A DNA stretch of 64,000 bases from DASZTV01 sp036268405 (GTDB lineage: Bacteria > Actinomycetota > Actinomycetes > JAFAQI01): contig DATAUF010000053.1 of NCBI GenBank assembly GCA_036268405.1, positions 1 through 64,000 of the forward strand, written 5' to 3'. Of this stretch, positions 43,087 to 51,734 are shown piece by piece. Numbering within the stretch: the first letter of the stretch is position 1; each line of letters starts with the position of its first letter. Position numbers and translations under genes: made by a program. The notes under the pieces were generated by a model. The model made no database searches. It saw only the letters and a program-made list of their open reading frames with translations, and was not told the origin of the DNA.

Positions 43087-44539
43087 CGCCTTCGACGACG
43101 CGGTTCGCCGTGACGGCGAACGCGAGGCCTACGTCGAGGGCGACCGCCGGATCACCTTCGCGCAGTGGGGCGTCCTCGCCGACGCACTGGCAGCCGAGCT
43201 CGTGGATCGCGGCGTACGCCCGGGGCAGGTCGTGGCGATCATGCTGCCGCCGTCGATCGACTTCGCGATCTGCTACGCAGCAATCATCCGCTGCGGCGCC
43301 GTGGCGACCGCACTCAACCTGCGGCTGGGACCGCTCGAGACCGCGGCGATCATCGCTGCCTGCGAGCCCGCAATCGTCATCCACGACAAGATCGAGGCCG
43401 CGGTCCCGCCGACCGACGCTGCGCTGATCGAGCGCACCGAGCTCGATGCGATCTGTTCGCGCGAGGGCCTTGGTCCGCGACGTCCGCACGTCGAGGCGAG
43501 CGATCCCGCGGTGATCATCTGGACAAGTGGCACCACGGGGATCCCGAAGGGCGCCTGGTTCGATCACGACAACCTCGCGGCAGCCGTCGCGTCCGCCGGT
43601 GTCATGGCTGCCCGGCACGACCGCCGGCTCGTCGCCACGCCGTTCGCGCACGCCGGCTACATGGCCAAGCTGTGGGAGCAGCTCGAAACTGCGGCCACGA
43701 TCGTGATCAGCCCGACGCCGTGGCGGGCCGAGGACACCGCGCGGCTCGTCATCGAGGAGCGAATCAGCATGCTCGGTGCCGCGCCGACCCAGTGGGCGAA
43801 GCTGACCGAGCTGCCACAGCTGCGCCGAGAGTCGATCCCGGCGCTGCGGATCGGGATCTGCGCCACCGCGCCGGCACCCCCCGAGCTGATCGAGCGGGTC
43901 CGTGAGCAGATCGGGTGCCCGCTCATCGTGCGGTACGCGATGACCGAGGCACCGAGCATCACGGGCACCGACCCCGACGACGCTCCCGAAGTGCAGTTCC
44001 GCACGGTCGGCCGGGTACAGGCGGGTGTCGAGATCCGCATCGTCGACGAGCGTGTCGAGGTCCGAGGCTCGACCGTCATGCGCGGCTACTGGCGGGCGCC
44101 AGAAGCCACGGCGGAGGTGCTCGACGCGGAGGGCTGGCTGAGGACGGGTGACCTGGGTCGGATCACGCCCGACGGCAACCTGGTGCTCATCGGTCGCGCG
44201 TCGGACATGTACATCCGTGGCGGCTACAACGTGCATCCGCTTGAGGTGGAGAACATCCTCGCGACCCATCCTGCGATCGACCGGGCCGCAGTCGTCGGGG
44301 TCCCTGCCAACGTCATCGGCGAGATCGGCGTCGCCTACGTTGTGCCGACCGACCCTGCGCAGCCACCGACCCTCGGCGAGGTGCGAGAGTTCGTCGCTTC
44401 TCAGCTTGCCGACTACAAGCGCCCCGACCAGCTCGAGATCATCGACGCGCTGCCGCTCACTGCCATGTTGAAGGTCGACAAGCCCGCGCTGCGCGAGCAC
44501 GCGACGAACCTGCGCGGACGCGCAACGAAGGAGACCTGA
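43040..44539 (+). CDS. AMP-dependent acyl-CoA ligase, copy 2
   Basis: The protein has 499 residues from ATG 43040 or 489 from TTG 43070. The phosphate loop is W-T-S-G-T-T-G-I-P-K-G, A5 is Y-A-M-T-E-A-P, A7 T-G-D-L-G-R-I-T-P-D-G and A8 R-A-S-D-M-Y-I-R-G-G-Y-N. The A10 region is L-T-A-M-L-K-V-D-K, keeping Lys but not the usual Gly-Lys, so it may be less standard. It makes acyl-CoA from an acid. The TTG start avoids most of the 47-base overlap and begins at the conserved P-T-V-A-D-A-F, but neither start has a ribosome site; translation coupling to the upstream gene is likely. Followed by an SDR with TGATG overlap. Confidence 0.88.
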   Translation: MRSGCSAWTTLPTVADAFDDAVRRDGEREAYVEGDRRITFAQWGVLADALAAELVDRGVRPGQVVAIMLPPSIDFAICYAAIIRCGAVATALNLRLGPLETAAIIAACEPAIVIHDKIEAAVPPTDAALIERTELDAICSREGLGPRRPHVEASDPAVIIWTSGTTGIPKGAWFDHDNLAAAVASAGVMAARHDRRLVATPFAHAGYMAKLWEQLETAATIVISPTPWRAEDTARLVIEERISMLGAAPTQWAKLTELPQLRRESIPALRIGICATAPAPPELIERVREQIGCPLIVRYAMTEAPSITGTDPDDAPEVQFRTVGRVQAGVEIRIVDERVEVRGSTVMRGYWRAPEATAEVLDAEGWLRTGDLGRITPDGNLVLIGRASDMYIRGGYNVHPLEVENILATHPAIDRAAVVGVPANVIGEIGVAYVVPTDPAQPPTLGEVREFVASQLADYKRPDQLEIIDALPLTAMLKVDKPALREHATNLRGRATKET

Positions 44540-45459
44540 TGAGCAACCTGCTGGAAGGCAGGGTCGCGATCGTGACCGGCGCCGGCCATGGCATCGGCCG
44601 AGGCCACGCGCTGGAGCTCGCGAAACACGGCGCGACCGTCGTGGTGAACGACCTCGGTACGTCGGTGCGCGGCGAGGGCCAGGGACGAGACGCGGAGATC
44701 GTCGCCGAGATCATCAAGGGACGAGGCGGGACGGCCGCTGCCAACTTCGCCGACGTCGGCGACGAGGATCAGGCGACAGCGCTGGTCGACGAGACAGTCG
44801 CGGAGTTCGGCCGACTCGACATCGTCGTCAACAACGCCGGCATCGTCCGCGACGCGGCGATCTGGAACATGCCCGTCGATGACTTCGACCTCGTCATGAG
44901 GGTCCATGTCCGGGGTACCTGGCTGGTCTCGCGGGCGGCGGCAAAGCACTGGCGGGCGCAGGCAAAGGCGGACGGCGGCAACGCCTACGGCCGGATCATC
45001 AACACGACCTCGGGCGCGGGCCTGCTCGGGAACTTCGGACAGACGAACTACGCGACCGCCAAGGCAGCGATCGTCGGCATGACACTGACCCTCAACCTCG
45101 AGCTGGCAAGCATCGGTGTCACCGCCAACGTGATCGGGCCGGGCGGGCTCACGCGGATCTCGGCGACGATGCCGGGGATGCCCGACCCGGTCGAGCCCGA
45201 CGAACGGGCCGAGGAGGACTTCGATCCGCTCGACCCGTCACTGTGCTCCCCCGTCGTCGCCTGGCTCGCGAGCCCCGAGGCGGGGCATGTGAGCGGCCAG
45301 GTGATCCGTGCACTGGACGAGCGCATCATCTTGATGAACGGGTGGACCGAGGAACGGATCGTCAGGAACGCCGGCAAGCGGTGGGATGCGACCCAGCTCG
45401 GCACGCTGCTCGCGACTGACCTGTTCAAGACCCGCGCCGGCGGCCTGCGGATGGGCTAG
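44539..45459 (+). CDS. SDR family oxidoreductase (MFE-2-like hydroxyacyl-CoA dehydrogenase)
   Basis: The 306-residue SDR starts at ATG 44539 behind AAGGAG (TGATG overlap). It has T-G-A-G-H-G-I-G, V-V-V-N-D-L-G, N-N-A-G-I-V, S-G-A-G-L-L and Y-A-T-A-K, all intact, and a C-terminal extension of about 40 residues. The V-N-D-L-G-x pattern and length match the (3R)-hydroxyacyl-CoA dehydrogenase branch related to peroxisomal multifunctional enzyme type 2, which acts on bile-acid and branched acyl-CoAs. It fits the beta-oxidation step after hydration. Ends 7 bases before the convergent acyl-CoA dehydrogenase. Confidence 0.87.
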   Translation: MSNLLEGRVAIVTGAGHGIGRGHALELAKHGATVVVNDLGTSVRGEGQGRDAEIVAEIIKGRGGTAAANFADVGDEDQATALVDETVAEFGRLDIVVNNAGIVRDAAIWNMPVDDFDLVMRVHVRGTWLVSRAAAKHWRAQAKADGGNAYGRIINTTSGAGLLGNFGQTNYATAKAAIVGMTLTLNLELASIGVTANVIGPGGLTRISATMPGMPDPVEPDERAEEDFDPLDPSLCSPVVAWLASPEAGHVSGQVIRALDERIILMNGWTEERIVRNAGKRWDATQLGTLLATDLFKTRAGGLRMG

Positions 45460-45465
45460 GAGCGG

Positions 45466-46410
45466 TCAGAGCAGTGCGAGCTGGTGGTCGCGGACCGAGC
45501 CGAACACCCCAGCGAGGGCATGCACGCGCTTGAGGTAGAGATGCGCCGGGCACTCCCAGGTGAAGCCCATGCCGCCATGCACCTGGATCGTCTCTCGCGC
45601 GTTCCACATCGCCGAGCTGGTCGCGACCACCCGAAGCGCCGCGACCTGCTCCGCCGCGTCCGGCCGGCCCTCGTCGAGGCTCAACGCCGCGAAGACCAGC
45701 TGCGCGTCCGCGACCGCCGCGCCGACCGCCATGTCCGCGCAGCGATGCTTGATCGACTGGAACGCCCCGATCGGCGACCCGAACTGCTCTCGGGTCTTCG
45801 CGTGGTCCGTTGACATGTCGCAGCAGGCCTCGGCGACGCCCACCAGAACGGCCGACGTCAGCAGCGAACCGCGCCGGAAGACCGGGTCGACCGCGGCCGC
45901 CAACGAGGACAACGGCAGGCCGGCGAGCCTCGCGGACTCGCGAGTGGATGCCTCGTCGATGCTCGGCAGCGCTTGGCGCCCCTCGCAGTCGGTGGCGGCG
46001 TAGAGCGAGACGACATCGGGCGCAGCGACGAGCAGATGCGTGGCCGCGCCCGCGTCGACCAGGGTCACCTCGTCACCGGCACCAGGGATCGTCACGGCCG
46101 CCCGCGCTGACCCGGACAGGAAGTCCTTTGCGAGCGCGTCGCACCCGGAGTACGCCGCGACCCGCGCGGCGAGCACTGTCGCGACGAGTGGTCCCGGCGT
46201 TGCGTGGTGCCCGATCTCTTTGGCCACCAAGGCTTCCTCGACCACGCCGAACCCCGCGCCGCCCTGCTCCTCGGGAAGCCCGAGGCCGAACCACCCCAGC
46301 TCCACCGCCCCTTGCCACAGCCGCTCAGGGTCGTCACGCCCGACATCGGTCAGGAGCTTCCCGACGGACGCGACGATCGAGCGCTGCTCGTCGGAGACGG
46401 TCAGGTTCAT
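45466..46410 (-). CDS. acyl-CoA dehydrogenase, small/partner subunit (pair A)
   Basis: The 314-residue protein belongs to the ACAD family but is shorter than the usual 380-400 residues. It keeps the C-terminal half with Q-F-G-S-P-I-G-A-F-Q-S-I-K-H and the Q-V-H-G-G-M-G-F-T-W-E-C-P motif. In actinobacterial sterol pathways such short subunits pair with a full-length partner to form a heterotetramer in which just one subunit has a full active site. It overlaps the 379-residue dehydrogenase gene by ATGA at 46407-46410, supporting a heteromer. Leftward operon. Confidence 0.88.
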   Translation of the reverse strand: MNLTVSDEQRSIVASVGKLLTDVGRDDPERLWQGAVELGWFGLGLPEEQGGAGFGVVEEALVAKEIGHHATPGPLVATVLAARVAAYSGCDALAKDFLSGSARAAVTIPGAGDEVTLVDAGAATHLLVAAPDVVSLYAATDCEGRQALPSIDEASTRESARLAGLPLSSLAAAVDPVFRRGSLLTSAVLVGVAEACCDMSTDHAKTREQFGSPIGAFQSIKHRCADMAVGAAVADAQLVFAALSLDEGRPDAAEQVAALRVVATSSAMWNARETIQVHGGMGFTWECPAHLYLKRVHALAGVFGSVRDHQLALL

Positions 46411-47546
46411 CGCGGCAGTCCGAGGACCCGCTCGCCGACGATGTTGCGCTGGACCTCAGATGTTCCGCCACCGATGGTCTGGGAGTAGGACATGAGGTAC
46501 TCCTCGTCCCACGCCCCGGGCCCGACGATGTCGAACGCAAGCCTCATCAGCCGTTGCCGCAGCTCCGAGTAGAACAGCTTGATGATCGAGCCCTCCGGCC
46601 CCGGCTGCGGCTGATCGGCGTTGCGCATGATGCTGGCGTACGTCAGTGATCGAAGCGCCATGATCTCTGCCCGCATCGTCGCGAGCCGGACGGCGAGCTC
46701 GTCATCGGCGATCGCGGGCCGTCGCCCGTCCGGCCCGAGATGCTCACGGGCATGCTCGACGAGGCGGTCGCACATCTCCGACAGCTGTACCTGGCCCGCG
46801 GTGAACGCCGTGCCGCGCTCGAACGACAGCGTCGACATCGCCACCCGCCAGCCGTCGTTGATCTCACCGACGGCGTTGGCGACCGGGACCCGTACGTCGT
46901 CGTAGAAGACCTCGCAGAAGTGCTCGTCGCCGTTGATGGTCGTGATCGGCCGGACCGTGATCCCGGGCGTGGTCATGTCGCAGATCACCCAGGTCAGGCC
47001 GCGATGGCGAGGCTCGGCGGGGTTGGTCCTGATCAACAGCTCCTGGTAGTCGGCGATCTGGGCGAAGCTGGTCCACACCTTCTGGCCGCTGACCACGAAC
47101 TCGTCGCCCTCGATCAATGCCGAGGTGCGCAGCGCGGCGAGGTCGGAACCGGCTGAGGGCTCGGAGAAGCCCTGGCACCACACGACGTCGCCGCGAAGGA
47201 TCTTAGGCAGGTGAAACGCCTTCTGGTCCTCGGTGCCGTTGGCGATCAGCGTCGGACCGGCATGGCTGAGACCGACGAACCGCGCGTCGATGTCGGGCGC
47301 GCCGGTCCTCGCGTACTCCTCGAACCAGATCAGCTGGCGGAGCACGGACAGGCCGAGGCCTTCGTACTCCTTCGGCCAGCCGACGCCCGCCCAGCCGCCG
47401 TCCCACTGCCGCCGCTGCCACCCGAGGTCGAAGCCGCGCATGGCCTGGTGGTCGCGCGGACGCGGCTCGGTCGGGAAGTTCTCGGACAGCCACTGGCGGG
47501 CGGATTCGCGAAACTCCTCGTCGGCAGGCGAGACGCGCAGATCCAT
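46407..47546 (-). CDS. acyl-CoA dehydrogenase, large subunit (pair A)
   Basis: The 379-residue protein has the FAD-binding G-F-S-E-P-S-A-G-S-D-L-A-A-L, V-W-T-S-F-A-Q, and C-terminal T-I-G-G-G-T-S-E-V-Q-R. The position of the classical catalytic Glu (MCAD E376) is Gly, so the base must be elsewhere or supplied by the partner. ATG 47546 follows a GGAGC. It is the first gene of a two-gene leftward operon with the small subunit. Expected reaction: alpha,beta-dehydrogenation of a branched or steroid-type acyl-CoA. Confidence 0.9.
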   Translation of the reverse strand: MDLRVSPADEEFRESARQWLSENFPTEPRPRDHQAMRGFDLGWQRRQWDGGWAGVGWPKEYEGLGLSVLRQLIWFEEYARTGAPDIDARFVGLSHAGPTLIANGTEDQKAFHLPKILRGDVVWCQGFSEPSAGSDLAALRTSALIEGDEFVVSGQKVWTSFAQIADYQELLIRTNPAEPRHRGLTWVICDMTTPGITVRPITTINGDEHFCEVFYDDVRVPVANAVGEINDGWRVAMSTLSFERGTAFTAGQVQLSEMCDRLVEHAREHLGPDGRRPAIADDELAVRLATMRAEIMALRSLTYASIMRNADQPQPGPEGSIIKLFYSELRQRLMRLAFDIVGPGAWDEEYLMSYSQTIGGGTSEVQRNIVGERVLGLPR

Positions 47547-47674
47547 GACGCTCCGGGCTCCGACGGTAGGGGTAACACTACTGTCAGAAGATAGCCGGTC
47601 CGGCGGCCGCGACGAGTTTCTGCCTGCTAGGTTCAATTGTTAACCGGCTTGGCGTTCGTGCCTGGAGGACAAGG
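47547..47674. promoter_or_regulatory. divergent control region of ACAD pair A and the thioesterase operon
   Basis: A 128-base gap with two AT-richer stretches, near 47565-47595 (GTAACACTACTGTC) and 47628-47644 (TTCAATTGTTAAC, with CAATTG as perfect palindrome). These are likely sites for the two opposite promoters. The rightward gene's ribosome site (GGAGG) is at 47664-47668. No long dyad is present. Confidence 0.3.
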
Positions 47675-48535
47675 TTGGGTCCGATCCCGCAGCCCGACTT
47701 GAGCGCCGGCCAGCGCGGAGTGCTCGCGGACCTCCTGGCGCTGCTCGACCTGGAACGAACCGGCGAGGACAGGTTCCGTGGCCACAGCTCCAACGCAGCC
47801 GCCGGCTATCGCCTGTTCGGCGGGCACGTCGCCGCCCAGAGTCTCGCCGCCGCCGGACGGACCATCGGCATCGACCGACACCCGGCGACGATCCAGTGCA
47901 CCTTCCTGCGAGCGGGACGCCCGGACGAGCCTCTGGACTTCGCGGTCGAGCGGGTGGGCGACGGACGCAGCTTCTCGTTCCGGCGCGTGCTCGCCACGCA
48001 GCGGGACAAGCCGATCTTCTCGATGCTTGCGACCTTCCATACCGGCGACGAGGCACCCGGGCACTCGACGCCGTTCGCCCCAGTCGCCCCGGAGTCGTTG
48101 CCGGAGTTCACCCCGCAGGTCTGGACCATGGTGCTCGGCGCGTTCGAGGTCCGGCGGGCGGCAAGCGAGCCTGGCACCGGATCCTCGACCATGGCGCTGC
48201 GGACCGCAGGCCCGATGCCGGACGATCCGTTGCTGCACGCCTGCGTGCTGGCCTACGCCTCCGACCTCTACATCCTCGACACGCCGTTGACCCGTCACGG
48301 GATCGTGGCCCTCGACCAAGGAGTGGACTCGGCGAGCGTCGATCACGCGGTCTGGTTCCACCACCGGCCGAAGGTTGACGACTGGCTGGTCTACGACCTG
48401 GTCAGCCCGATCGGCCACGACGGGCGAGCCCTGATCCGGGGCGAGCTGCACACGGAGAGCGGAACACTCATCGCCAGCGTCACGCAGCTGGCGATGTTGC
48501 GTGTCACGACGCCGCGAGACGGGACGAACGACTGA
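47675..48535 (+). CDS. acyl-CoA thioesterase II (TesB-type double hotdog)
   Basis: The 286-residue protein starts at TTG 47675, about 7 bases after GGAGG. N-terminal hotdog: L-F-G-G-H-V-A-A-Q-S-L-A-A-A. C-terminal hotdog: A-S-V-D-H-A-V-W-F-H-H, the region that holds the Asp/Thr/Gln active set of TesB. It hydrolyses acyl-CoA to free acid and CoA, so it may recycle CoA when pathway intermediates build up. First gene of a seven-gene rightward operon; TGATG overlap with the next SDR. Confidence 0.87.
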   Translation: MGPIPQPDLSAGQRGVLADLLALLDLERTGEDRFRGHSSNAAAGYRLFGGHVAAQSLAAAGRTIGIDRHPATIQCTFLRAGRPDEPLDFAVERVGDGRSFSFRRVLATQRDKPIFSMLATFHTGDEAPGHSTPFAPVAPESLPEFTPQVWTMVLGAFEVRRAASEPGTGSSTMALRTAGPMPDDPLLHACVLAYASDLYILDTPLTRHGIVALDQGVDSASVDHAVWFHHRPKVDDWLVYDLVSPIGHDGRALIRGELHTESGTLIASVTQLAMLRVTTPRDGTND

Positions 48536-49332
48536 TGGGCTCCCTCGACGGTCGCATCGCTCTCGTCACGGGGGCGAGCCGGGGGCTCGGCGCGGCGATT
48601 GCCGTCAGGCTCGCGGGTGCCGGCGCGCACGTCGCACTCAGCGCGCGGACGATGGACCCGGATCCTCGCTATGCCGGGACGCTGCGCGACACCGTCAAGA
48701 TCATCGAGGCGAACGGCGGGACGGCAAGCGCGTTCCGCGCCGACTTGTCGAAGACGGAGGAACGCCAGCAGCTGATCGCCGACGTCACCGCGGCAACGGG
48801 CAGGATCGACATCCTGGTGAACAACGCGGCCGTGACCTTCTTCCTGCCCTTCCTCGGGTTTCCCCGCAAGCGGCTCGATCTCATGATCGAAACCCAGTTC
48901 ATCGCGCCGTTCGAACTGTCCCAGCTCGTGGTTCCCGCGATGTACGGACGGGGCGAAGGCTGGATCCTCAACATCTCCTCGCGCGCGGCCGAGCATCCCG
49001 ATGGCCCGCCGTGGGACTCGATCTTCGACTCCGGTTGGACGGCGTACGGACCGTGCAAGGCCGCCCTGGAACGACTGACGACGGCACTGGCTGCTGAGGG
49101 CTACAAGCAGGGACTCAGGGTCAACGCGCTCGCCCCGCTCTACAACGTCGCGACGCCGGGCGCAGGCGCCCACGACCTGGTCGCGAACTTCGAGCTCGAG
49201 CCGCCGACGTTCATGGCGGAGGCCGCACTCGCCCTGGTCGAGGGCGACATCACCGGGCGGATCGTGCTGAGCCAGCCACTCCTCACCGAGCTCGGGCGAA
49301 CACCGACCCCGCTCCCCGACGGACTCGGATGA
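48535..49332 (+). CDS. SDR family oxidoreductase
   Basis: The 265-residue SDR has T-G-A-S-R-G-L-G, N-N-A-A-V, catalytic Ser in I-S-S-R-A-A-E and the Y-G-P-C-K pair, all intact. The segment F-F-L-P-F-L-G-F-P-R-K-R between them and the catalytic Tyr after a D-S-I-F-D-S-G-W loop are characteristic of the actinobacterial hydroxyacyl-CoA dehydrogenase-like SDRs. It starts at ATG 48535 (TGATG) and overlaps the ligase by ATGA. Likely a dehydrogenase of a CoA ester or alcohol in the same pathway. Confidence 0.85.
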   Translation: MGSLDGRIALVTGASRGLGAAIAVRLAGAGAHVALSARTMDPDPRYAGTLRDTVKIIEANGGTASAFRADLSKTEERQQLIADVTAATGRIDILVNNAAVTFFLPFLGFPRKRLDLMIETQFIAPFELSQLVVPAMYGRGEGWILNISSRAAEHPDGPPWDSIFDSGWTAYGPCKAALERLTTALAAEGYKQGLRVNALAPLYNVATPGAGAHDLVANFELEPPTFMAEAALALVEGDITGRIVLSQPLLTELGRTPTPLPDGLG

Positions 49333-50840
49333 CAATCTCCTGGTGGTCGCTCGTCGACGCCGCTGCCATCCGCCGGCCCGATCGGCCGATGCTCTACGAC
49401 GACAACACCGTCCCGATGACGTTTGCGTCCTACCGCGAAGCCGCCCTGCGGGTTGCCGCAGGGCTCGCGGCGATGGGTGTTTCGCACGGGTCCGTCGTGA
49501 GCTGGCAGCTGCCGCCGTCGATCGAAGGCGCCGTGCTCACCAGCGCGCTGACCCGGCTCGGTGCAGTTCAGAACCCGCTCGTCACGACCTTGCGGTCCGC
49601 CGAGATCGCCTTCATCACCGCGCAGATGGGCACCGACGTGCTGATCACGCCCGGCCGATGGCGCGGCTTCGATCACGGGGCGATGGCCCGGGCGACCGGA
49701 CTGGTGACGGTCATCGTCGACTTCGACGACGCGTCCGGCGGGCTGCGGCTGCCCGTTGGTGACCCCCTGACCTTGCCGGCTTATGTCCCGCCGGCGTCGA
49801 CAGACACCCGCTGGGTGTTCTATACCTCCGGCACCACCGGCGAACCGAAGGGCGTCAGACACTCCGACGCGACGATCGTCAGCCAGTCGGACATTCTCGT
49901 CGAACAGCTCAAGCTCGGCGAGGACGAGGTGTTCCCGGTCGTCTTCCCGATCGCGCACATCGGCGGGCCCGGGATTCTGGCCGCGTCGCTTCGGACCGGG
50001 CTTCAGCTGCCGATGGTGTCGAGCTTCGACCCCGCCACGACACCGCAGACCCTCGCGCGCTTTGCACCAACGGCGCTCGGAATCGCGACCCCGTTCTTCC
50101 ACGCCTACCTCGCCGCGCAGCGCGCCCTCGGCCCCGAGCGACTGTTCCCGCATCTGCGGATGTGCCTCGCCGGCGGCGCACCGGTGCCGAGCGGCCTCAA
50201 CGAGCAGGTGCGGACGGAGCTCGGTGGGGTCGGCATCTACAACGGCTGGGGCCTCACCGAGTGCCCGATGGCGACCTACGCTCCCCGGGAGGAGACCGGG
50301 GATCGCATCGCCGCCACGGTCGGCAAGCCGGGGCCCGGAGTCGAGCTGAAGGTCGCCGGCAGCGGCGAGCTCCTGCTCCGCGGTCCGCAGCGCTTCCTCG
50401 GATATCAGGACGGTCGGCTCGACGCCGACGCCCTCGACGCCGACGGCTTCGTCCGCACGGGTGACATCGGACACGTCGACGACGACGGCTGGGTGCACGT
50501 CACGGGACGGATCAAGGAGATCGTGATCCGAGGCGCGGAGAACATCTCGACGCGCGAGGTGGAGGACGTCCTGGTGCTCGATCCGCGAATCGCCGACGTC
50601 GCGGTGATCGGCCTTCCCGATCCACGGACGGGCGAGCGCTGCTGCGCCTGCGTCGTACCCGCGGCCGACGCCACGATCGGTCTCGACGATCTCGCCGCGA
50701 TCTGCCGCGCCGCGGGCCTGGCCGCCTACAAGATCCCGGAGCAGATGGAGACCGTCGAGGCGCTTCCGCGCAATGCCATGGGCAAGGTGGTCAAGGACGA
50801 CCTACGACGTCTGCTGCTGGGTCAGGAGCAGATCGCATGA
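49329..50840 (+). CDS. AMP-dependent acyl-CoA ligase, copy 3
   Basis: The 503-residue protein has the phosphate loop Y-T-S-G-T-T-G-E-P-K-G (about 160), A5 Y-N-G-W-G-L-T-E-C-P, A7 T-G-D-I-G-H-V-D-D-D-G, A8 R-I-K-E-I-V-I-R-G-A-E-N-I and A10 R-N-A-M-G-K-V-V-K, so all catalytic motifs are intact. It differs in the acyl-binding region from the copies at 32595 and 43040. It converts an acid released or formed in the pathway to the CoA ester. ATGA overlaps on both sides couple it to the SDR and crotonase genes. Confidence 0.92.
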   Translation: MTISWWSLVDAAAIRRPDRPMLYDDNTVPMTFASYREAALRVAAGLAAMGVSHGSVVSWQLPPSIEGAVLTSALTRLGAVQNPLVTTLRSAEIAFITAQMGTDVLITPGRWRGFDHGAMARATGLVTVIVDFDDASGGLRLPVGDPLTLPAYVPPASTDTRWVFYTSGTTGEPKGVRHSDATIVSQSDILVEQLKLGEDEVFPVVFPIAHIGGPGILAASLRTGLQLPMVSSFDPATTPQTLARFAPTALGIATPFFHAYLAAQRALGPERLFPHLRMCLAGGAPVPSGLNEQVRTELGGVGIYNGWGLTECPMATYAPREETGDRIAATVGKPGPGVELKVAGSGELLLRGPQRFLGYQDGRLDADALDADGFVRTGDIGHVDDDGWVHVTGRIKEIVIRGAENISTREVEDVLVLDPRIADVAVIGLPDPRTGERCCACVVPAADATIGLDDLAAICRAAGLAAYKIPEQMETVEALPRNAMGKVVKDDLRRLLLGQEQIA

Positions 50841-51721
50841 CCGAGCACGACATCGCGCGGGAGAATCCCGAGCAGACCGTGCTCTACGACGTCGGGGACG
50901 ACGGCGTCGCGACGATCACGCTGAACCGTCCCGAGCGGAAGAACGCCTGGACCCCCGTGATGGAACGCCGCTTCTACGCCGTGATCGCCGAGGCCGACCA
51001 CGACTCCCGGGTACGTGTGGCGGTGCTTACCGGCGCCGGTTCGGCGTTCTGTCCGGGCGTGGACATCCAGCGGCTCGACAGCATCGCGGGCGCGCCGATG
51101 GATCTGGCCGGGCGCTCCGTCCCGAGCCGGACGCACTCCTTTCGCAAGCCGCTGATCGCCGCGATCAACGGGCCCTGCGCGGGCCTCGGCCTGGTCCAGG
51201 CGCTGCTCTGCGACGTGCGGTTCATGGCTCGCGGCGCGCGGCTGTCGACGGCGTTCGCCAGACGAGGGCTGCCCGCGGAGTACGGCGCGAGTTGGCTCAT
51301 CCCGCGCATCGTCGGGATCGAACGCGCGCTTGACCTGATGCTCACCGGCCGCGTCGTCGACGCCGACGAGGCCCTGCGGATCGGACTGGTGGCCTACGTC
51401 GTCGAGCCCGATGAGCTGTTGACGAGCGCCAGGACATACGCCGCCGACATCGCCGCGAACTGCTCGCCCACGTCGCTCGCGCTGATCAAGCATCAGACAC
51501 TCACCGATCTGGACGCCGGATTCGAGCGCGCGATGCACAACGCCTATCGAACGATGGCCTACACCGCGACGAGTGCCGACTTCCGCGAAGGCGTCGACAG
51601 CTACGTCCAGAAGCGGCCGCCGGCCTTCTCGCCGCTCGCGGACGACTTCGACCCGGCAGCCATCACCGGAGCGGCCATGCCGGCCGCACACCACGAAGCA
51701 CAGCAGGCAGGGAAGCACTGA
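50837..51721 (+). CDS. crotonase-fold enoyl-CoA hydratase/isomerase, copy 2
   Basis: The 294-residue protein has L-N-R-P-E-R-K-N-A-W-T (N-terminal crotonase pattern), C-P-G-V-D-I and G-P-C-A-G-L-G-L-V-Q-A. Both usual catalytic Glu positions are replaced: G-L-G-L-V-Q and S-T-A-F-A-R-R-G-L, although R-R-G-L-P-A-E-Y-G-A-S is conserved in one mycobacterial-type subgroup. It is probably not a plain hydratase; isomerase, C-C hydrolase or lyase function is possible. ATGA overlap with the ligase. Function is inference. Confidence 0.8.
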   Translation: MTEHDIARENPEQTVLYDVGDDGVATITLNRPERKNAWTPVMERRFYAVIAEADHDSRVRVAVLTGAGSAFCPGVDIQRLDSIAGAPMDLAGRSVPSRTHSFRKPLIAAINGPCAGLGLVQALLCDVRFMARGARLSTAFARRGLPAEYGASWLIPRIVGIERALDLMLTGRVVDADEALRIGLVAYVVEPDELLTSARTYAADIAANCSPTSLALIKHQTLTDLDAGFERAMHNAYRTMAYTATSADFREGVDSYVQKRPPAFSPLADDFDPAAITGAAMPAAHHEAQQAGKH

Positions 51722-51734
51722 GAGAGGAGCGGCC

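Noticed and set aside
41218..47580. Recurring TCTGACA near several starts (31339, 39077, 41219, and minus strand near 47580)
   Set aside because: Five to seven bases is too short for a regulon motif without a genome-wide search; it may simply be -35 boxes.
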